Positions 21,276-31,115 of a stretch of DNA of 64,000 nucleotides are shown in pieces. The position numbers and the translations under genes were made by a program. Positions within the stretch are counted from its first letter, which is position 1, and each line of letters begins with the position of its first letter. A model generated the notes under the pieces. That model saw only the letters and a list, made by a program, of their open reading frames with translations, was not told the origin of the DNA and did not search any database. The stretch lies in contig NZ_PIPJ01000002.1 of the NCBI RefSeq assembly GCF_003987135.1, positions 372,001-436,000 of the forward strand. Reading direction: 5' to 3'. This stretch comes from Aliidiomarina iranensis. GTDB taxonomy: Bacteria; Pseudomonadota; Gammaproteobacteria; Enterobacterales; Alteromonadaceae.

Positions 21276-22082
21276 ATGGATAACAAAATCATGCCGGAAA
21301 GCGCTAAAGTACTCAACATGCCAATAGCAAAAAGGCACCTATCGGCTGAACTGTTACAGGAACAGTTTTCCGTAGCCTATCAACCAAGGCAGCTTACAAG
21401 CTCTCGCCGAATCGTTGGCTTGGAGATTTTTGCTCGCTGGGAACATCCGAAATATGGTTTTATTCCTCCCGCAGATTTTATTCACATCGCTGAACAAAGA
21501 GATATCATCGACCAGCTCACTCTACAAATCCTGCACCAAGCATTACCTGAATTTAAAAGATTATTAAAACAACGCCCAGAGCTTTCTCTATCGGTGAACA
21601 TCAGCCCGCTCTCTTTCCAGCATCCGAATTTCTTAACTTCGCTCATCAACATTTGTAATGATTATCAGGTAGCACCAAGCCAAATCATTCTCGATTTTTC
21701 AGAATCAGTTATAAGTGATGATATTGATGGATTCATTGGATTGATTAAAACATTTAGGGTGGCTGGATTTAAAATAGCCTTAGATGATTTCGGTACCGGC
21801 AATGTTACTGCTACGGTAGTGGAACGCTTACACTTGCATGAGCTAAAAGTGGATATTTCGGTAACGCAACAACTTACGCTCTCTAAGGAATCAGAGTTTT
21901 TGGCAAAGGCAGCTTTGCGGCTTGCTCGGCAAACTGGCGCCTTAACCACCGCAGAAGGTGTGGAAACAGAAGAAACCTTGGAGCTGGTATCGGAATTAGG
22001 CTTTGATATTATTCAAGGGTACCAAATCAGCAAACCCATGTTTATCGATGAACTGAATGCTTGGTTGCGAGAGCAAAACTAA
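21276..22082 (+). CDS. Stand-alone EAL-domain protein (putative c-di-GMP phosphodiesterase)
   Basis: About 268 residues from the ATG at 21276, which has AAGG 8 nt upstream; the frame is open further up to 21171. It is nearly all EAL domain, with no sensor or GGDEF domain. Catalytic landmarks: GLEIFARW (EIF in place of EAL, metal Glu kept), SVNISP (Asn kept), LDFSES where LExTE is usual, DDFGTG kept but followed by an atypical loop (NVTATVV), LKVDIS (Lys kept), AEGVET (Glu kept) and IQGYQISKP. Activity is possible but uncertain; it could be a c-di-GMP binder. A weak TTGCGT-17-CAAAAT promoter lies in the gap upstream. Confidence 0.88.
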   Translation: MDNKIMPESAKVLNMPIAKRHLSAELLQEQFSVAYQPRQLTSSRRIVGLEIFARWEHPKYGFIPPADFIHIAEQRDIIDQLTLQILHQALPEFKRLLKQRPELSLSVNISPLSFQHPNFLTSLINICNDYQVAPSQIILDFSESVISDDIDGFIGLIKTFRVAGFKIALDDFGTGNVTATVVERLHLHELKVDISVTQQLTLSKESEFLAKAALRLARQTGALTTAEGVETEETLELVSELGFDIIQGYQISKPMFIDELNAWLREQN

Positions 22083-22116
22083 AAAAGCCTTGAAATGTGA
22101 GTTTCAAGGCTTTTTT
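22081..22116. terminator. Bidirectional terminator between the EAL gene and lysS
   Basis: A perfect 15-bp inverted repeat AAAAAAGCCTTGAAA / TTTCAAGGCTTTTTT around a 6-nt loop. It has T-runs on both strands and overlaps the EAL stop codon, so it can end both convergent transcripts. Confidence 0.9.
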
Positions 22117-22161
22117 GTTAATACATCATGAAGGGCTTGGAATAAGCTCCCTCACTCGTAC

Positions 22162-23697
22162 CTACTTTTCTTTTTTCTGGTCCATTTCAGTTTTTTGTAT
22201 GCGCATGTGTGGAAATAACAATACATCACGAATCGATGGTGAATCAGTGAGTAACATCACCAAACGATCAATACCGATCCCCTCACCGGCGGTTGGCGGT
22301 AAGCCATACTCCAATGCAGTAACGTAATCGGCATCATAGAACATAGCTTCCGAATCACCAGCCTCTTTTTGCTCTACCTGCGCTTGGAACCGCTCAGCTT
22401 GATCTTCAGCATCGTTCAACTCAGAGAAGCCATTTGCAATCTCACGGCCACCTACAAAAAACTCGAAACGGTCGGTTACAAAGGGGTTATCATCGTTGCG
22501 GCGCGCCAAAGGTGATACTTCAGCAGGATACGCGGTAATGAAAGTAGGTTGAGCCAATTGATGCTCAGCCGTTTCTTCAAAGATTTCAATTTGGATTTTG
22601 CCTAAACCCCAGCTCTTTTGTACTTTAATACCGATTTTTTCGGCATACGCCGTGGCCGTTGCAAGATCATTGATTTCCGCTTCACTTAATTCGGAATTAT
22701 ATTTCAAAATCGCATCAACAACGCTCAAGCGATCGAATGGTTTACCAAAATCAAACTGTTCCCCTTGATAGGTTACTTCAGTTGTTCCTAATAGTTCCGT
22801 ACATAAACCACGAACCATTTCTTCAGTTAAATCCATCAGATCATGATAATCGGCGTAACCCCAGTAAAACTCAAGCATAGTGAATTCCGGGTTGTGCCGT
22901 GTTGATAACCCTTCATTGCGGAAATTGCGGTTAATTTCAAAAACTTTTTCAAATCCGCCTACAACCAAACGCTTCAAATAAAGTTCAGGGGCAATGCGCA
23001 GGTAAAGGTCCATATTCAAGGCATTATGATGTGTAACAAACGGGCGTGCAGAAGCACCACCTGGGATTGTTTGCATCATCGGCGTTTCCACCTCTAAAAA
23101 CGCACGGGAATTCAGAAACTGACGGATATACTCAATGGCTTTGCTGCGCATCACGAAGGTATCACGCGATTGCTGGTTCACAATTAAATCAAGGTAACGT
23201 TGGCGATAGCGGGTTTCCTGATCCGCCAAGCCATGGAATTTATCCGGCAACGGCCGCAGCGCTTTCGTGAGCAACTTAATTTCGTCAACCTGCACGGTAA
23301 GTTCGCCCGTTCGTGTTTTAAACAACACGCCGCTGGCACCTACAATATCGCCCAAATCCCACTTTTTAAAGCCATCGTTATAAATGCCTTCTGGCAAATT
23401 ATCACGCGCTACATAAATTTGAACCTGGCCACTCATATCTTGCAAGGTTGCAAAGCTCGCTTTACCCATAATTCGGCGTAAAACCATTCGCCCCGCAATA
23501 TTAACTCGCACACCTTCCGCAAGTAAGGCTTCGCCCTCTTTTTCGCCGTGAGCCGAGTGCAAATCGGTGGCCAAGCTATCACGGCGAAAATCATTTGGAA
23601 ACGGATTCCCAGCTTCGCGCAGTTGTTGCAGTTTTTGCTTTCGCTCACGAATTTGTTGGTTCAAATCCTGGGCTTCTGGCTGCTGCTTATCCGTCAT
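22162..23697 (-). CDS. lysS: Lysine--tRNA ligase
   Basis: A 511-residue class II aminoacyl-tRNA synthetase (E. coli 505). The N-terminal OB-fold anticodon domain ([21 protein letters not shown]) is followed by the catalytic core: motif 1 region [10 protein letters not shown], motif 2 [20 protein letters not shown], motif 3 [19 protein letters not shown] lies before the ATG. It follows prfB, the conserved prfB-lysS operon. Confidence 0.98.
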   Translation of the reverse strand: MTDKQQPEAQDLNQQIRERKQKLQQLREAGNPFPNDFRRDSLATDLHSAHGEKEGEALLAEGVRVNIAGRMVLRRIMGKASFATLQDMSGQVQIYVARDNLPEGIYNDGFKKWDLGDIVGASGVLFKTRTGELTVQVDEIKLLTKALRPLPDKFHGLADQETRYRQRYLDLIVNQQSRDTFVMRSKAIEYIRQFLNSRAFLEVETPMMQTIPGGASARPFVTHHNALNMDLYLRIAPELYLKRLVVGGFEKVFEINRNFRNEGLSTRHNPEFTMLEFYWGYADYHDLMDLTEEMVRGLCTELLGTTEVTYQGEQFDFGKPFDRLSVVDAILKYNSELSEAEINDLATATAYAEKIGIKVQKSWGLGKIQIEIFEETAEHQLAQPTFITAYPAEVSPLARRNDDNPFVTDRFEFFVGGREIANGFSELNDAEDQAERFQAQVEQKEAGDSEAMFYDADYVTALEYGLPPTAGEGIGIDRLVMLLTDSPSIRDVLLFPHMRIQKTEMDQKKEK

Positions 23698-23800
23698 AAC
23701 TATTCCTCAAATTTATCTATCAACTGCGGCACTTGCCGCGCTTACAAACGCAATCACCTAAGGCGTTATCACTATCACTTAGGTTTTTTCAATGTGATGC

Positions 23801-24899
23801 TTATAAACCAGATTTCAAGCTGGCTTGTAAAAAGCGATTCAAATCACCATCCAGCACAGCTTGCGTATTCCGAGTTTCCACTCCCGTACGTAAATCTTTA
23901 ATGCGCGAATCATCTAAAACATAGGAGCGAATCTGGCTACCCCAACCAATGTCAGATTTAGAATCTTCCATCACCTGCTTGGCTTCGTTCTGCTTTTGCA
24001 GTTCCATTTCAAATAATTTAGCGCGCAATTGCTTCATCGCTGAATCGCGGTTTTTATGTTGCGATCGATCGCTCTGACACTGCACCACAATTCCGCTCGG
24101 TTCGTGGGTAATACGAATCGCAGAATCCGTTCGGTTTACGTGCTGGCCACCAGCGCCTGAGGCTCGGTATGTATCCACACGCAGATCGGCAGGATTAATA
24201 TCGATTTCGATATCATCATCGATTTCAGGATACACAAAAGCAGAAGCAAAAGAGGTATGCCGGCGATTACCAGAATCAAAGGGAGATTTGCGAACAAGCC
24301 GATGCACCCCGGTTTCTGTGCGTAACCAGCCAAAGGCATACTCACCAGAAAAGCGAATAGTAGCTGATTTTATTCCGGCAACTTCACCTTCTGAAAGCTC
24401 AGTGATCTCGGTTTTCATGCCATTGGCTTCACCCCAACGCAAGTACATCCGCAGGAGCATGTTGCACCAATCTTGAGCTTCTGTGCCACCAGAACCAGAT
24501 TGCAAATCAAGATAACAATCCGCTTCATCATTTGGGCCAGAAAACATGCGGCGGAACTCAAGCTTTTCTAATTCCTTGGTCCAGCGTTTAACTTCGCCGT
24601 CGGCCTCGCCCAACATCTCCTCGTCATCTTCCTCGGCAGATAAATCGAGAAAGCCTTGCGCATCATCTAGGCCCTGATCAATGCCTTTCAAGGTGTTCAC
24701 CACCACTTCGAGTGTGGCTCGCTCTTTACCAAGGGCTTGTGCTTTTTCTGGTTCATTCCAAACCGCAGGATCTTCTAATTCTCTTTCAACTTCTTCGAGG
24801 CGTTCTGCTTTTACCTCTAAGTCAAAGATACCCCCTAAGCTGCTCGGCGCGCTGCTTAAGGTCGATAATTTGATTAGCTATGGCATTGCTTTCCAGCAT
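23801..24899 (-). CDS. prfB: Peptide chain release factor 2, with programmed +1 frameshift
   Basis: RF2 ends translation at UGA and UAA. The mRNA starts at ATG 24899 and reads 25 codons ([14 protein letters not shown] to LRGYL), meets an in-frame TGA at codon 26 (24822-24824), then continues in the +1 frame as [12 protein letters not shown]. The joined product is 365 residues, the same as E. coli RF2. The UGA/UAA recognition tripeptide SPF (RKSPFDSG) and the catalytic GGQ ([10 protein letters not shown]) are present. Annotating only the downstream frame would lose the N-terminus. Confidence 0.97.
24821..24836 (-). promoter_or_regulatory. Programmed frameshift site of prfB
   Basis: The minus strand reads AGGGGGTATCTTTGAC: an internal Shine-Dalgarno-like AGGGGG, 3 nt, then the slippery CTT followed by TGA C. 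This is identical to the E. coli RF2 autoregulatory site, including the weak UGAC context. Confidence 0.97.
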
Positions 24900-24916
24900 T
24901 AATAATTCCTGAAATA

Positions 24917-24944
24917 ATTTTATCTAGTGTTCACGAAGCGTAAA
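24917..24944 (-). promoter_or_regulatory. Candidate promoter for prfB-lysS
   Basis: On the minus strand TTTACG (24939-24944) and TAAAAT (24917-24922) are 16 bp apart, just before prfB. A second TAGAAT lies further upstream. Moderate match only. Confidence 0.35.
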
Positions 24945-25019
24945 AGCACATGGTTAAACGCGTTCGCAATCGAATTCTGGCCGCATATTCTAGCGGATCA
25001 CGCATAAAAACAACAGCGT

Positions 25020-26744
25020 TTAGGTGGCTACATGCTCAATCAACAACTGCACGTTACGTTGCCCACGAAATTCATTTACATCAAGTTTAAATACTAAATG
25101 GGCGCTAGCCGGTGATTGCCATTGCCAATTCGCCCGCGGCACATTAAATGCAATCGCATCGAAACTTTGCGAACTACCTTCAGGTTGCACTACCAGCTTT
25201 AAATGCACATCTTTCAACCAGCGCTCTTGCAAAATACGAAAACGGCCATCGAATACCGGTTGCGGAAACCCCTGCCCCCATGGGCCAGCATTTTGGAGCG
25301 CACTAGCAACATCGAGAGCGAATTCTGCTGCCGTTAACTCGCCATCACTCCATAGCACACGCGCAAGTGTATCTGCATCTACCCAACGTTCAGCCACACG
25401 CTGTACCGCATCATTAAACGCAAGCCACTGCTCTTTCGGTATACTCAGCCCCGCTGCCATGGCGTGGCCGCCAAACTTATTTATTACCTGTGGGTGTTCA
25501 CTGGCTACTTGCTCGAGTAGATCGCGGATGTGAATCCCTGCAACCGAGCGGCAAGACCCTTTTAACTCGCCCTCATCGCCCTCCGCAAATACCATAACCG
25601 GCCGATAATACTGCTCTTTCAAACGCCCAGCTACTATGCCAATTACGCCTTGATGAAACTGCTCATCGTATACGCAAAGAATTGGCGGTAATGCACCCTG
25701 ATCCACATTCAACCGTGCCAAGCAGGCTTGCGCCTCTTCCTGCATGCCTGATTCAATTTTGCGCCGTTGTTGATTTAGTTCATCCAAACGTAAGGCTAGA
25801 ATTTGTGCTTGTGGGAAATCTTGCGCCAATAAGCATTCAATACCTTGCTGAATATCATCTAGGCGGCCCGCAGCATTTATTCTTGGCCCAACAGCAAAGC
25901 CCAAATCACTGGCGGTAATCTTGGTTGTATCACGGCCGGCTACTTTTAATAACGCAGCAATACCTGGCCGGCACACACCCTCGCGAATCCGAGCCAAGCC
26001 TTGGCGAACTAGAATGCGATTGTTGTAATCTAGGGGTACCACATCGGCAACAGTTCCCAAGGCAACTAAATCAAGATATTCAGCAATGTTAAGCTGTGCC
26101 ACTGAGTGCTCAGGTTGCTCCCGCTTAAACCAAGCTCTTAAAGCCAAGAGCACGTAAAACGCAACACCTACACCCGCCAATTGTTTACTCGCAAATGCAC
26201 AATCATGGCGATTCGGATTCACCACCGCAAACGCAGCGGGCAGCTCAGCGCTGGGTAAATGATGGTCGGTCACTATCACCTGCATACCCAATTCATTTGC
26301 CCGAGTAACCCCTGCATGGCTGCTAATGCCATTATCTACCGTGATTAACAAGTTAGCGCCTTGGGCATGAGCATACTCGGCTAATGTAGGCGATAAACCA
26401 TAACCATCAGAAAAACGATTCGGTACTAGATAAAAGGCCTTTGTATGGTTTATTTTTCGAAAAAAGGCCATAAAGAGGGCTACACTGGTGGCGCCATCCG
26501 CATCAAAATCACCGCAAATGCAAATACTTTCATTCGCCAGTAGCGCTTGCCCAATCCGCTCCGCCGCCTTTTCACAATCAGTGAGTTGGTTGTAATGCAA
26601 TAAGCCACGAGCCGATAGATCTAATTCATCAGCCGAACGCACACCGCGGTTGACATACACGCGTTGTAGGATATTGGGCATCTCAGCGGGAAATTCAGGG
26701 GCTGTTTGTGCGATTCTGCGGCGAATTGTAATCGGGTTCTTCAC
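25020..26744 (-). CDS. recJ: Single-stranded-DNA-specific exonuclease RecJ
   Basis: A 574-residue 5'-3' exonuclease (E. coli 577) used in the RecFOR pathway and mismatch repair. DHH-family motifs are visible: CGDFDADGATS, TVDNGISSHAG, VTDHHLP, and the DHHA1 region with FGGHAMAAGLSI. The start is GTG with AAAGG 6 nt upstream. It lies between xerD and prfB; the dsbC gene that separates xerD from recJ in E. coli is absent. Confidence 0.97.
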   Translation of the reverse strand: MKNPITIRRRIAQTAPEFPAEMPNILQRVYVNRGVRSADELDLSARGLLHYNQLTDCEKAAERIGQALLANESICICGDFDADGATSVALFMAFFRKINHTKAFYLVPNRFSDGYGLSPTLAEYAHAQGANLLITVDNGISSHAGVTRANELGMQVIVTDHHLPSAELPAAFAVVNPNRHDCAFASKQLAGVGVAFYVLLALRAWFKREQPEHSVAQLNIAEYLDLVALGTVADVVPLDYNNRILVRQGLARIREGVCRPGIAALLKVAGRDTTKITASDLGFAVGPRINAAGRLDDIQQGIECLLAQDFPQAQILALRLDELNQQRRKIESGMQEEAQACLARLNVDQGALPPILCVYDEQFHQGVIGIVAGRLKEQYYRPVMVFAEGDEGELKGSCRSVAGIHIRDLLEQVASEHPQVINKFGGHAMAAGLSIPKEQWLAFNDAVQRVAERWVDADTLARVLWSDGELTAAEFALDVASALQNAGPWGQGFPQPVFDGRFRILQERWLKDVHLKLVVQPEGSSQSFDAIAFNVPRANWQWQSPASAHLVFKLDVNEFRGQRNVQLLIEHVAT

Positions 26745-26804
26745 GTATAACCTTTCTAGCCTGCGGTAGATGGGGGTATTCTAACACCGGGGTGGAGGCC
26801 AACA

Positions 26805-27683
26805 CTAGCCGCGTGGATGATGTTGCTCGTGAAGTTGCTTCAAACGCGCTTTTGCCACTTCGGTGTAAATCTGGGTGGTTGCGATATCAGAATGCCCCAA
26901 CAGCATTTGTAGCGCGCGTAAATCTGCACCATGGTTGAGTAAATGCGTAGCGAACGCATGCCGTAATCGGTGTGGTGAGATACCTTCGGGTAGCCCCACA
27001 AGAGCGGCATAATGACGAATTCGATGCCAAAAAGTTTGCCGTGTCATTTGTTTCCCGCGCAAGGATAAAAACACCACATCGTTCTTGTGTTTCATTAACT
27101 CCGGCCGGGCAGCACGTAAATATTCACTTAGCCAGTGCAAGGCTTCCTCACCCATAGGCACTAAACGCTCTTTATTGCCTTTACCCACTACCCGAACCAA
27201 ACCTTGGCGAACGCTCACCTCGCTCATTTGCAACTGCACAAGCTCAGAAACTCGCAAACCAGTAGCGTAAAGCAATTCCAACATCGCCTTATCGCGTAAA
27301 CCTAGGGTATCGGCCACATCTGGGGCACTTAACAACAGGGAAACCGCATCTTCAGAGAGCGATTTGGGTATAGAGGCGGGTTGTTTTGGGCTATGCAAAT
27401 GAGCGCAGGGATCATCCGAGCGCTCACCTTGTTGCAAAATATAGCGAAAATATTTCCGCGCAGCGCTTAAAAATCTGGATTGGCTACGTGGATGCCGGCC
27501 TGATTTGGCCAAATGCGCAAGATAATCTTCTAGATCCTGCCTGCTTGCTTCCGCCAAAACCACGTTCCTCGGCTGCAACCAAGTTTGAAAATGGGTTAGA
27601 TCACTGCGGTATGCCGATATAGTGTGCTGGCTCACCCCTTGTTGCAACCAGAGCTTATCGAGAAAAATTGATATGTCTTGCAT
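26805..27683 (-). CDS. xerD: Tyrosine recombinase XerD
   Basis: A 292-residue recombinase (E. coli 298) that, with XerC, resolves chromosome dimers at dif. The N-terminal SAM-like core-binding domain is followed by the catalytic domain with Arg (TGLRVSELVQLQ), Lys (VGKGNKERLVP), HxxR (HRLRHAFATHLLNHG), His (LLGHSDIATT) and the nucleophile Tyr (QIYTEVAKARL). Genomic context with recJ supports XerD over XerC. Confidence 0.96.
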   Translation of the reverse strand: MQDISIFLDKLWLQQGVSQHTISAYRSDLTHFQTWLQPRNVVLAEASRQDLEDYLAHLAKSGRHPRSQSRFLSAARKYFRYILQQGERSDDPCAHLHSPKQPASIPKSLSEDAVSLLLSAPDVADTLGLRDKAMLELLYATGLRVSELVQLQMSEVSVRQGLVRVVGKGNKERLVPMGEEALHWLSEYLRAARPELMKHKNDVVFLSLRGKQMTRQTFWHRIRHYAALVGLPEGISPHRLRHAFATHLLNHGADLRALQMLLGHSDIATTQIYTEVAKARLKQLHEQHHPRG

Positions 27684-27743
27684 CTTTTCCGATAAGCCCC
27701 TTGGTTACAACTATACTTCGAGTTGTGCCGCTAAAGATTAATG

Positions 27744-28574
27744 TTATGCCGTGAGTTTACCACTTTGATAATCGGCAAATGCTTGCCGCAATTCCGCTTC
27801 CGTGTTCATAACAAACGGGCCGTACTGAGCAATGGGCTCACCGATAGGCTTCGCCGCCATTAATAAGAAATTGCCTTCATTACCGGTTTCCAGTAGCACC
27901 TCGGCTTCAGCGTCTAACTCGAGCAACTCGCCGGCGTTTGCGGTGACACCGTCCACTGTAATAGAGCCTTGATAAACATACAACAAACGCGTTTGTTGAT
28001 GTTGCTGTGGCAAGGTAACTTGAACACCGCCTGGCAAACGATAATCGAGATACAAAAACTCACGGCCAGGCGCATTCACCGGCCCAGTTTGACCATTAAA
28101 CTCACCCGATAACACCCGAACAATACCACCCTCAAGCGCAGCTTCTGGCACTTTATCGCCTGGAATATCCGCATATTCTGGGTCGGACATTTTTTCCGCT
28201 GCGGGTAAATTTAGCCACAACTGAAAGCCCCACATTAAGCCATCTTTTTGCTTCGGCATTTCCGAGTGAATCATGCCTCGTGCGGCTTTCATCCACTGCA
28301 AACCACCAGTACTTATTTCACCTTTATTGCCGGTTGAATCTTCATGCGCCATATTGCCCGCCAGCATGTAGGTTAACGTACAAAAACCACGGTGTGGGTG
28401 CGGTGGAAAGCCGGCGATATAATCATTCGGATCATCCGATTTAAATTCATCTAACATCAAAATCGGATCACGATGGCGAAAGGATGGTTGATTAATCACC
28501 CGCTGCAATTTCACACCAGCACCATCTTGTGCTGGCATTCCGCGTACCCGATGTTTTACGATTGAACTGGCCAT
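27744..28574 (-). CDS. Pirin family protein
   Basis: A 276-residue bicupin protein. The N-terminal cupin has the metal-binding pattern PPHPHRGFCTLTYMLAG (two His) and ARGMIHSEMP (His and Glu); the C-terminal cupin has GSITVDGVTANAGELLELD. Bacterial pirins include quercetin 2,3-dioxygenases and redox-linked regulators, and the substrate here is unknown. GGAG lies 7 nt before the ATG. It follows yqjG on the same strand, about 140 bp away. Confidence 0.9.
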   Translation of the reverse strand: MASSIVKHRVRGMPAQDGAGVKLQRVINQPSFRHRDPILMLDEFKSDDPNDYIAGFPPHPHRGFCTLTYMLAGNMAHEDSTGNKGEISTGGLQWMKAARGMIHSEMPKQKDGLMWGFQLWLNLPAAEKMSDPEYADIPGDKVPEAALEGGIVRVLSGEFNGQTGPVNAPGREFLYLDYRLPGGVQVTLPQQHQQTRLLYVYQGSITVDGVTANAGELLELDAEAEVLLETGNEGNFLLMAAKPIGEPIAQYGPFVMNTEAELRQAFADYQSGKLTA

Positions 28575-28712
28575 GCGTAAACTCCAAAAAATAAGATTAG
28601 TGGTTAAACTAATTCGCCAACTAGTTAAAATTTTACCCGAAATAGCGGTATTGAGTACTTCTGTTAATTAACTAAGTTAACAACCTCAGGCTTCCTAATT
28701 CAGGTTTCTAAT

Positions 28713-29693
28713 TCAGGAACCAAACTTTTCTCGGTCGTGTGCCGCCATAAATTCAATTTCGGGGCCTTTAGGAACCACGCCCGTTGGATTAATCATATCG
28801 TGGCTCACATAGTAGTGAGTTTTGATATGATTCATGTTCACAGTTTCCGCCACGCCCTCAATTTGATAGAGCTCACGCACATAATTCCAAATATTTGGAT
28901 AATCAACAATGCGCTTCTGATTACATTTAAAGTGGCCAACGTAAACAGAATCAAACCGCACTAAGGTGGTAAACAAACGCCAGTCAGCTTCTGTTAATAC
29001 TGATCCTGCCAAGAAGCGGCTTTGCGATAATCGTTGTTCTACTTTATCGAGAGCCTTAAACAACGCATCAAATGCTTCTTCATAAGCATCTTGGGTGGTG
29101 GCAAAACCACTCTTGTACACACCATTATTAATGTTGTGGTAAACCATTTCGTTCACTTCATCAATAGCGGCCTGCAACTCTTGCGGGTAATAATCATCGG
29201 TATTACCTGTGATGTCGTTAAAGGCACTGTTGAACATCCGAATGATATCTGCCGATTCATTACTCACGATGGTTTCTTGCTGCTTATCCCAAAGTACCGG
29301 CACAGTTACTCGCCCGCTATATTTATCATCGGCACGAGTGTAAATTTCATGCATAAACTCAGCATCATAAAGTGGATCGGCAAGATCGGTGCCGCTGCGA
29401 AATTCCCAACCATTACTGAGCATTTCGGGAGCTACAGCAGACACGGTAATAATATCTTCGAGGCCTTTCAGTTTACGGAAAATAAGCGTTCTATGGGCCC
29501 AGGGGCAGGCGAATGATACATAGAGGTGATAACGGCCGGCTTCAGCTTTAAACCCACTTTTCCCCGTTACACCAGCGCTGCCATCTGCAGTAACAAAATT
29601 GCGAAATTGCGCTTCTGAACGTTCGAAGCGGCCGCCCGATTTGCTAGTGTCGTACCACTTATCTTGCCATTGGCCTTCTACTAATAAACCCAT
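28713..29693 (-). CDS. yqjG: Glutathionyl-hydroquinone reductase (Xi-class glutathione transferase)
   Basis: About 326 residues, closely like E. coli YqjG (328). It removes glutathione from glutathionyl-hydroquinones. The catalytic Cys is in SFACPWAHR at about residue 63, with VTVPVLWDKQQETIVSNESADIIRMFN and FATTQDAYEEAFDALF downstream. The frame opens at a TTG (29705), but ATG 29693 has GGAGG five bases upstream and matches the family start MGxLxxGxW. A good promoter lies at 29720-29748. Confidence 0.95.
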   Translation of the reverse strand: MGLLVEGQWQDKWYDTSKSGGRFERSEAQFRNFVTADGSAGVTGKSGFKAEAGRYHLYVSFACPWAHRTLIFRKLKGLEDIITVSAVAPEMLSNGWEFRSGTDLADPLYDAEFMHEIYTRADDKYSGRVTVPVLWDKQQETIVSNESADIIRMFNSAFNDITGNTDDYYPQELQAAIDEVNEMVYHNINNGVYKSGFATTQDAYEEAFDALFKALDKVEQRLSQSRFLAGSVLTEADWRLFTTLVRFDSVYVGHFKCNQKRIVDYPNIWNYVRELYQIEGVAETVNMNHIKTHYYVSHDMINPTGVVPKGPEIEFMAAHDREKFGS

Positions 29694-29719
29694 ATCATCC
29701 TCCAATTTAGTGAGTTTAG

Positions 29720-29748
29720 AGTATAGGTTTAACGTTCAAAGGCCACAA
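29720..29748 (-). promoter_or_regulatory. Candidate Sigma70 promoter for yqjG
   Basis: On the minus strand TTGTGG (29743-29748) and TATACT (29720-29725) are 17 bp apart, about 30 bp before the yqjG start. This also implies that the lpxB transcript is not needed for yqjG. Confidence 0.55.
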
Positions 29749-29895
29749 CTCGCTCATTGAAATCCAATTATTCACTTGCTGCATAGCCAATGTAAAAGCA
29801 ATTCATTTTATGCATATTTGAGGGCTTATTTCGGAGCGTGTGAGTAATTCGTGTAGAGGTCGAGAATTAACGAGTTCTGTAATGCAGTGCTGATG

Positions 29896-31098
29896 TTAAT
29901 TATTACCTTTGGCAACGGCAATCACTGCATTCGCCGAGAGTAGCCCAGCATTTTGTTTAAGTAGTTGGTGCAGCTCATTAAAGCGCTCATTGAGAGCTGT
30001 ATTATCAGCGGCTAATAGGGGTTGGATAGCCGCTGCAATCGCCTCACCTGTTACTTCATCTTGCAGTAATTCTTTTACCAATCGTTGTGCTGCTGGCGCC
30101 TGAGTATTTCCGGTTGAATTTTTTGCATCATTAAATAGCCCTGCATGCAAAAGATTCGGCAGCGAAAAATGATTTACTTGCACAAAACGCTTAGCAATTT
30201 GGTAATTTAACCAACCAAACCGATAACACACAACCATCGGCCGTTTTATGAGCATGGCCTCAAGTGCTACCGTTCCCGATGCTAAAATAGTGGCATCGCT
30301 CGCGGCGATTACCTCGTGGCTCTGCCCAGAAAAAATATGCAAATTGAGTTTCAAGCCCGATGCATTTAACGCAGTTAAAAATTGTTTTTTTCGCTGTTCA
30401 TTAACTAAAGGCACCAAAAAATTTAACTCTGGGTCTTGCGCCTGCAAAATCCCGGCCGCCGCTATAAAATGCTCCGCGAGTAAACCCACCTCACTACCCC
30501 GACTACCGGGAAGTAAGCCAACATAGCGTTTGTCATTTGCCAGTTTTAGCTGTTCTCGCGCGGCTTCTTTTGCTGAATTCTCGGGAAACTGATCAGCTAA
30601 TGGATGGCCAACATAAGTAAAAGGAACCTGATACTTAGCGTAAAATTCAGCTTCGAACGGTAAGATCCCCAAAACCATGTTGGTTGCCTTCGCAATAGCA
30701 AAAATTCGCTTCGGACGCCATGCCCACACTGAAGGCGAAACATAATGCACCGTAGGAATGCCTTGATGCTTCAGCTTTTTTTCAATTGGTAGGTTAAAAT
30801 CAGGTGCATCGATGCCAACAAACACGTCCGGCTTTGCTGCCAGCATTGTGTTAACCACATTGCGGCGGGCTCGAAGTAAGGTAGGTAATTGCTTTAGAAC
30901 ATCGATAAACCCCATCACCGATAGAGTTTCCATTGGAAATAAAGAAGTGAGACCTTGCGCCTGCATTCGGCTGCCACCTACCCCAATAAATTCTGCGTGC
31001 GGATATTGCTGCAATATTCCTTCCATTAAGCTTGCACCCAGGATATCCCCTGAAGCTTCGCCAGCAACAATACCAATACACAACTTTTCCTGAGCCAT
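29896..31098 (-). CDS. lpxB: Lipid-A-disaccharide synthase
   Basis: A 400-residue glycosyltransferase (E. coli 382) that joins UDP-2,3-diacylglucosamine and lipid X in lipid A synthesis at the inner membrane. Motifs: GIVAGEASGDILGASLM, VGIDAPDFNLPIEKKLK, YVSPSVWAWRPKRI, LLPGSRGSEV. It is 17 bp downstream of lpxA and is the last gene of the cluster; rnhB and dnaE, which follow lpxB in E. coli, are not here. Confidence 0.97.
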   Translation of the reverse strand: MAQEKLCIGIVAGEASGDILGASLMEGILQQYPHAEFIGVGGSRMQAQGLTSLFPMETLSVMGFIDVLKQLPTLLRARRNVVNTMLAAKPDVFVGIDAPDFNLPIEKKLKHQGIPTVHYVSPSVWAWRPKRIFAIAKATNMVLGILPFEAEFYAKYQVPFTYVGHPLADQFPENSAKEAAREQLKLANDKRYVGLLPGSRGSEVGLLAEHFIAAAGILQAQDPELNFLVPLVNEQRKKQFLTALNASGLKLNLHIFSGQSHEVIAASDATILASGTVALEAMLIKRPMVVCYRFGWLNYQIAKRFVQVNHFSLPNLLHAGLFNDAKNSTGNTQAPAAQRLVKELLQDEVTGEAIAAAIQPLLAADNTALNERFNELHQLLKQNAGLLSANAVIAVAKGNN

Positions 31099-31115
31099 AA
31101 CTAATGGGCGCTCTT

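Noticed and set aside
24822-24824. prfB considered as a pseudogene because of the in-frame TGA
   Set aside because: The stop lies in the exact RF2 frameshift site and the +1 continuation restores a 365-residue RF2.
26805-27683. XerD-like recombinase considered as an integrase of a mobile element
   Set aside because: Length, catalytic motifs and the recJ neighbour fit the housekeeping XerD; there is no attachment-site duplication or cargo nearby.
29034-29516. Plus-strand 160-residue frame inside yqjG
   Set aside because: Antisense to a well-conserved enzyme; no start signal or recognisable motif.
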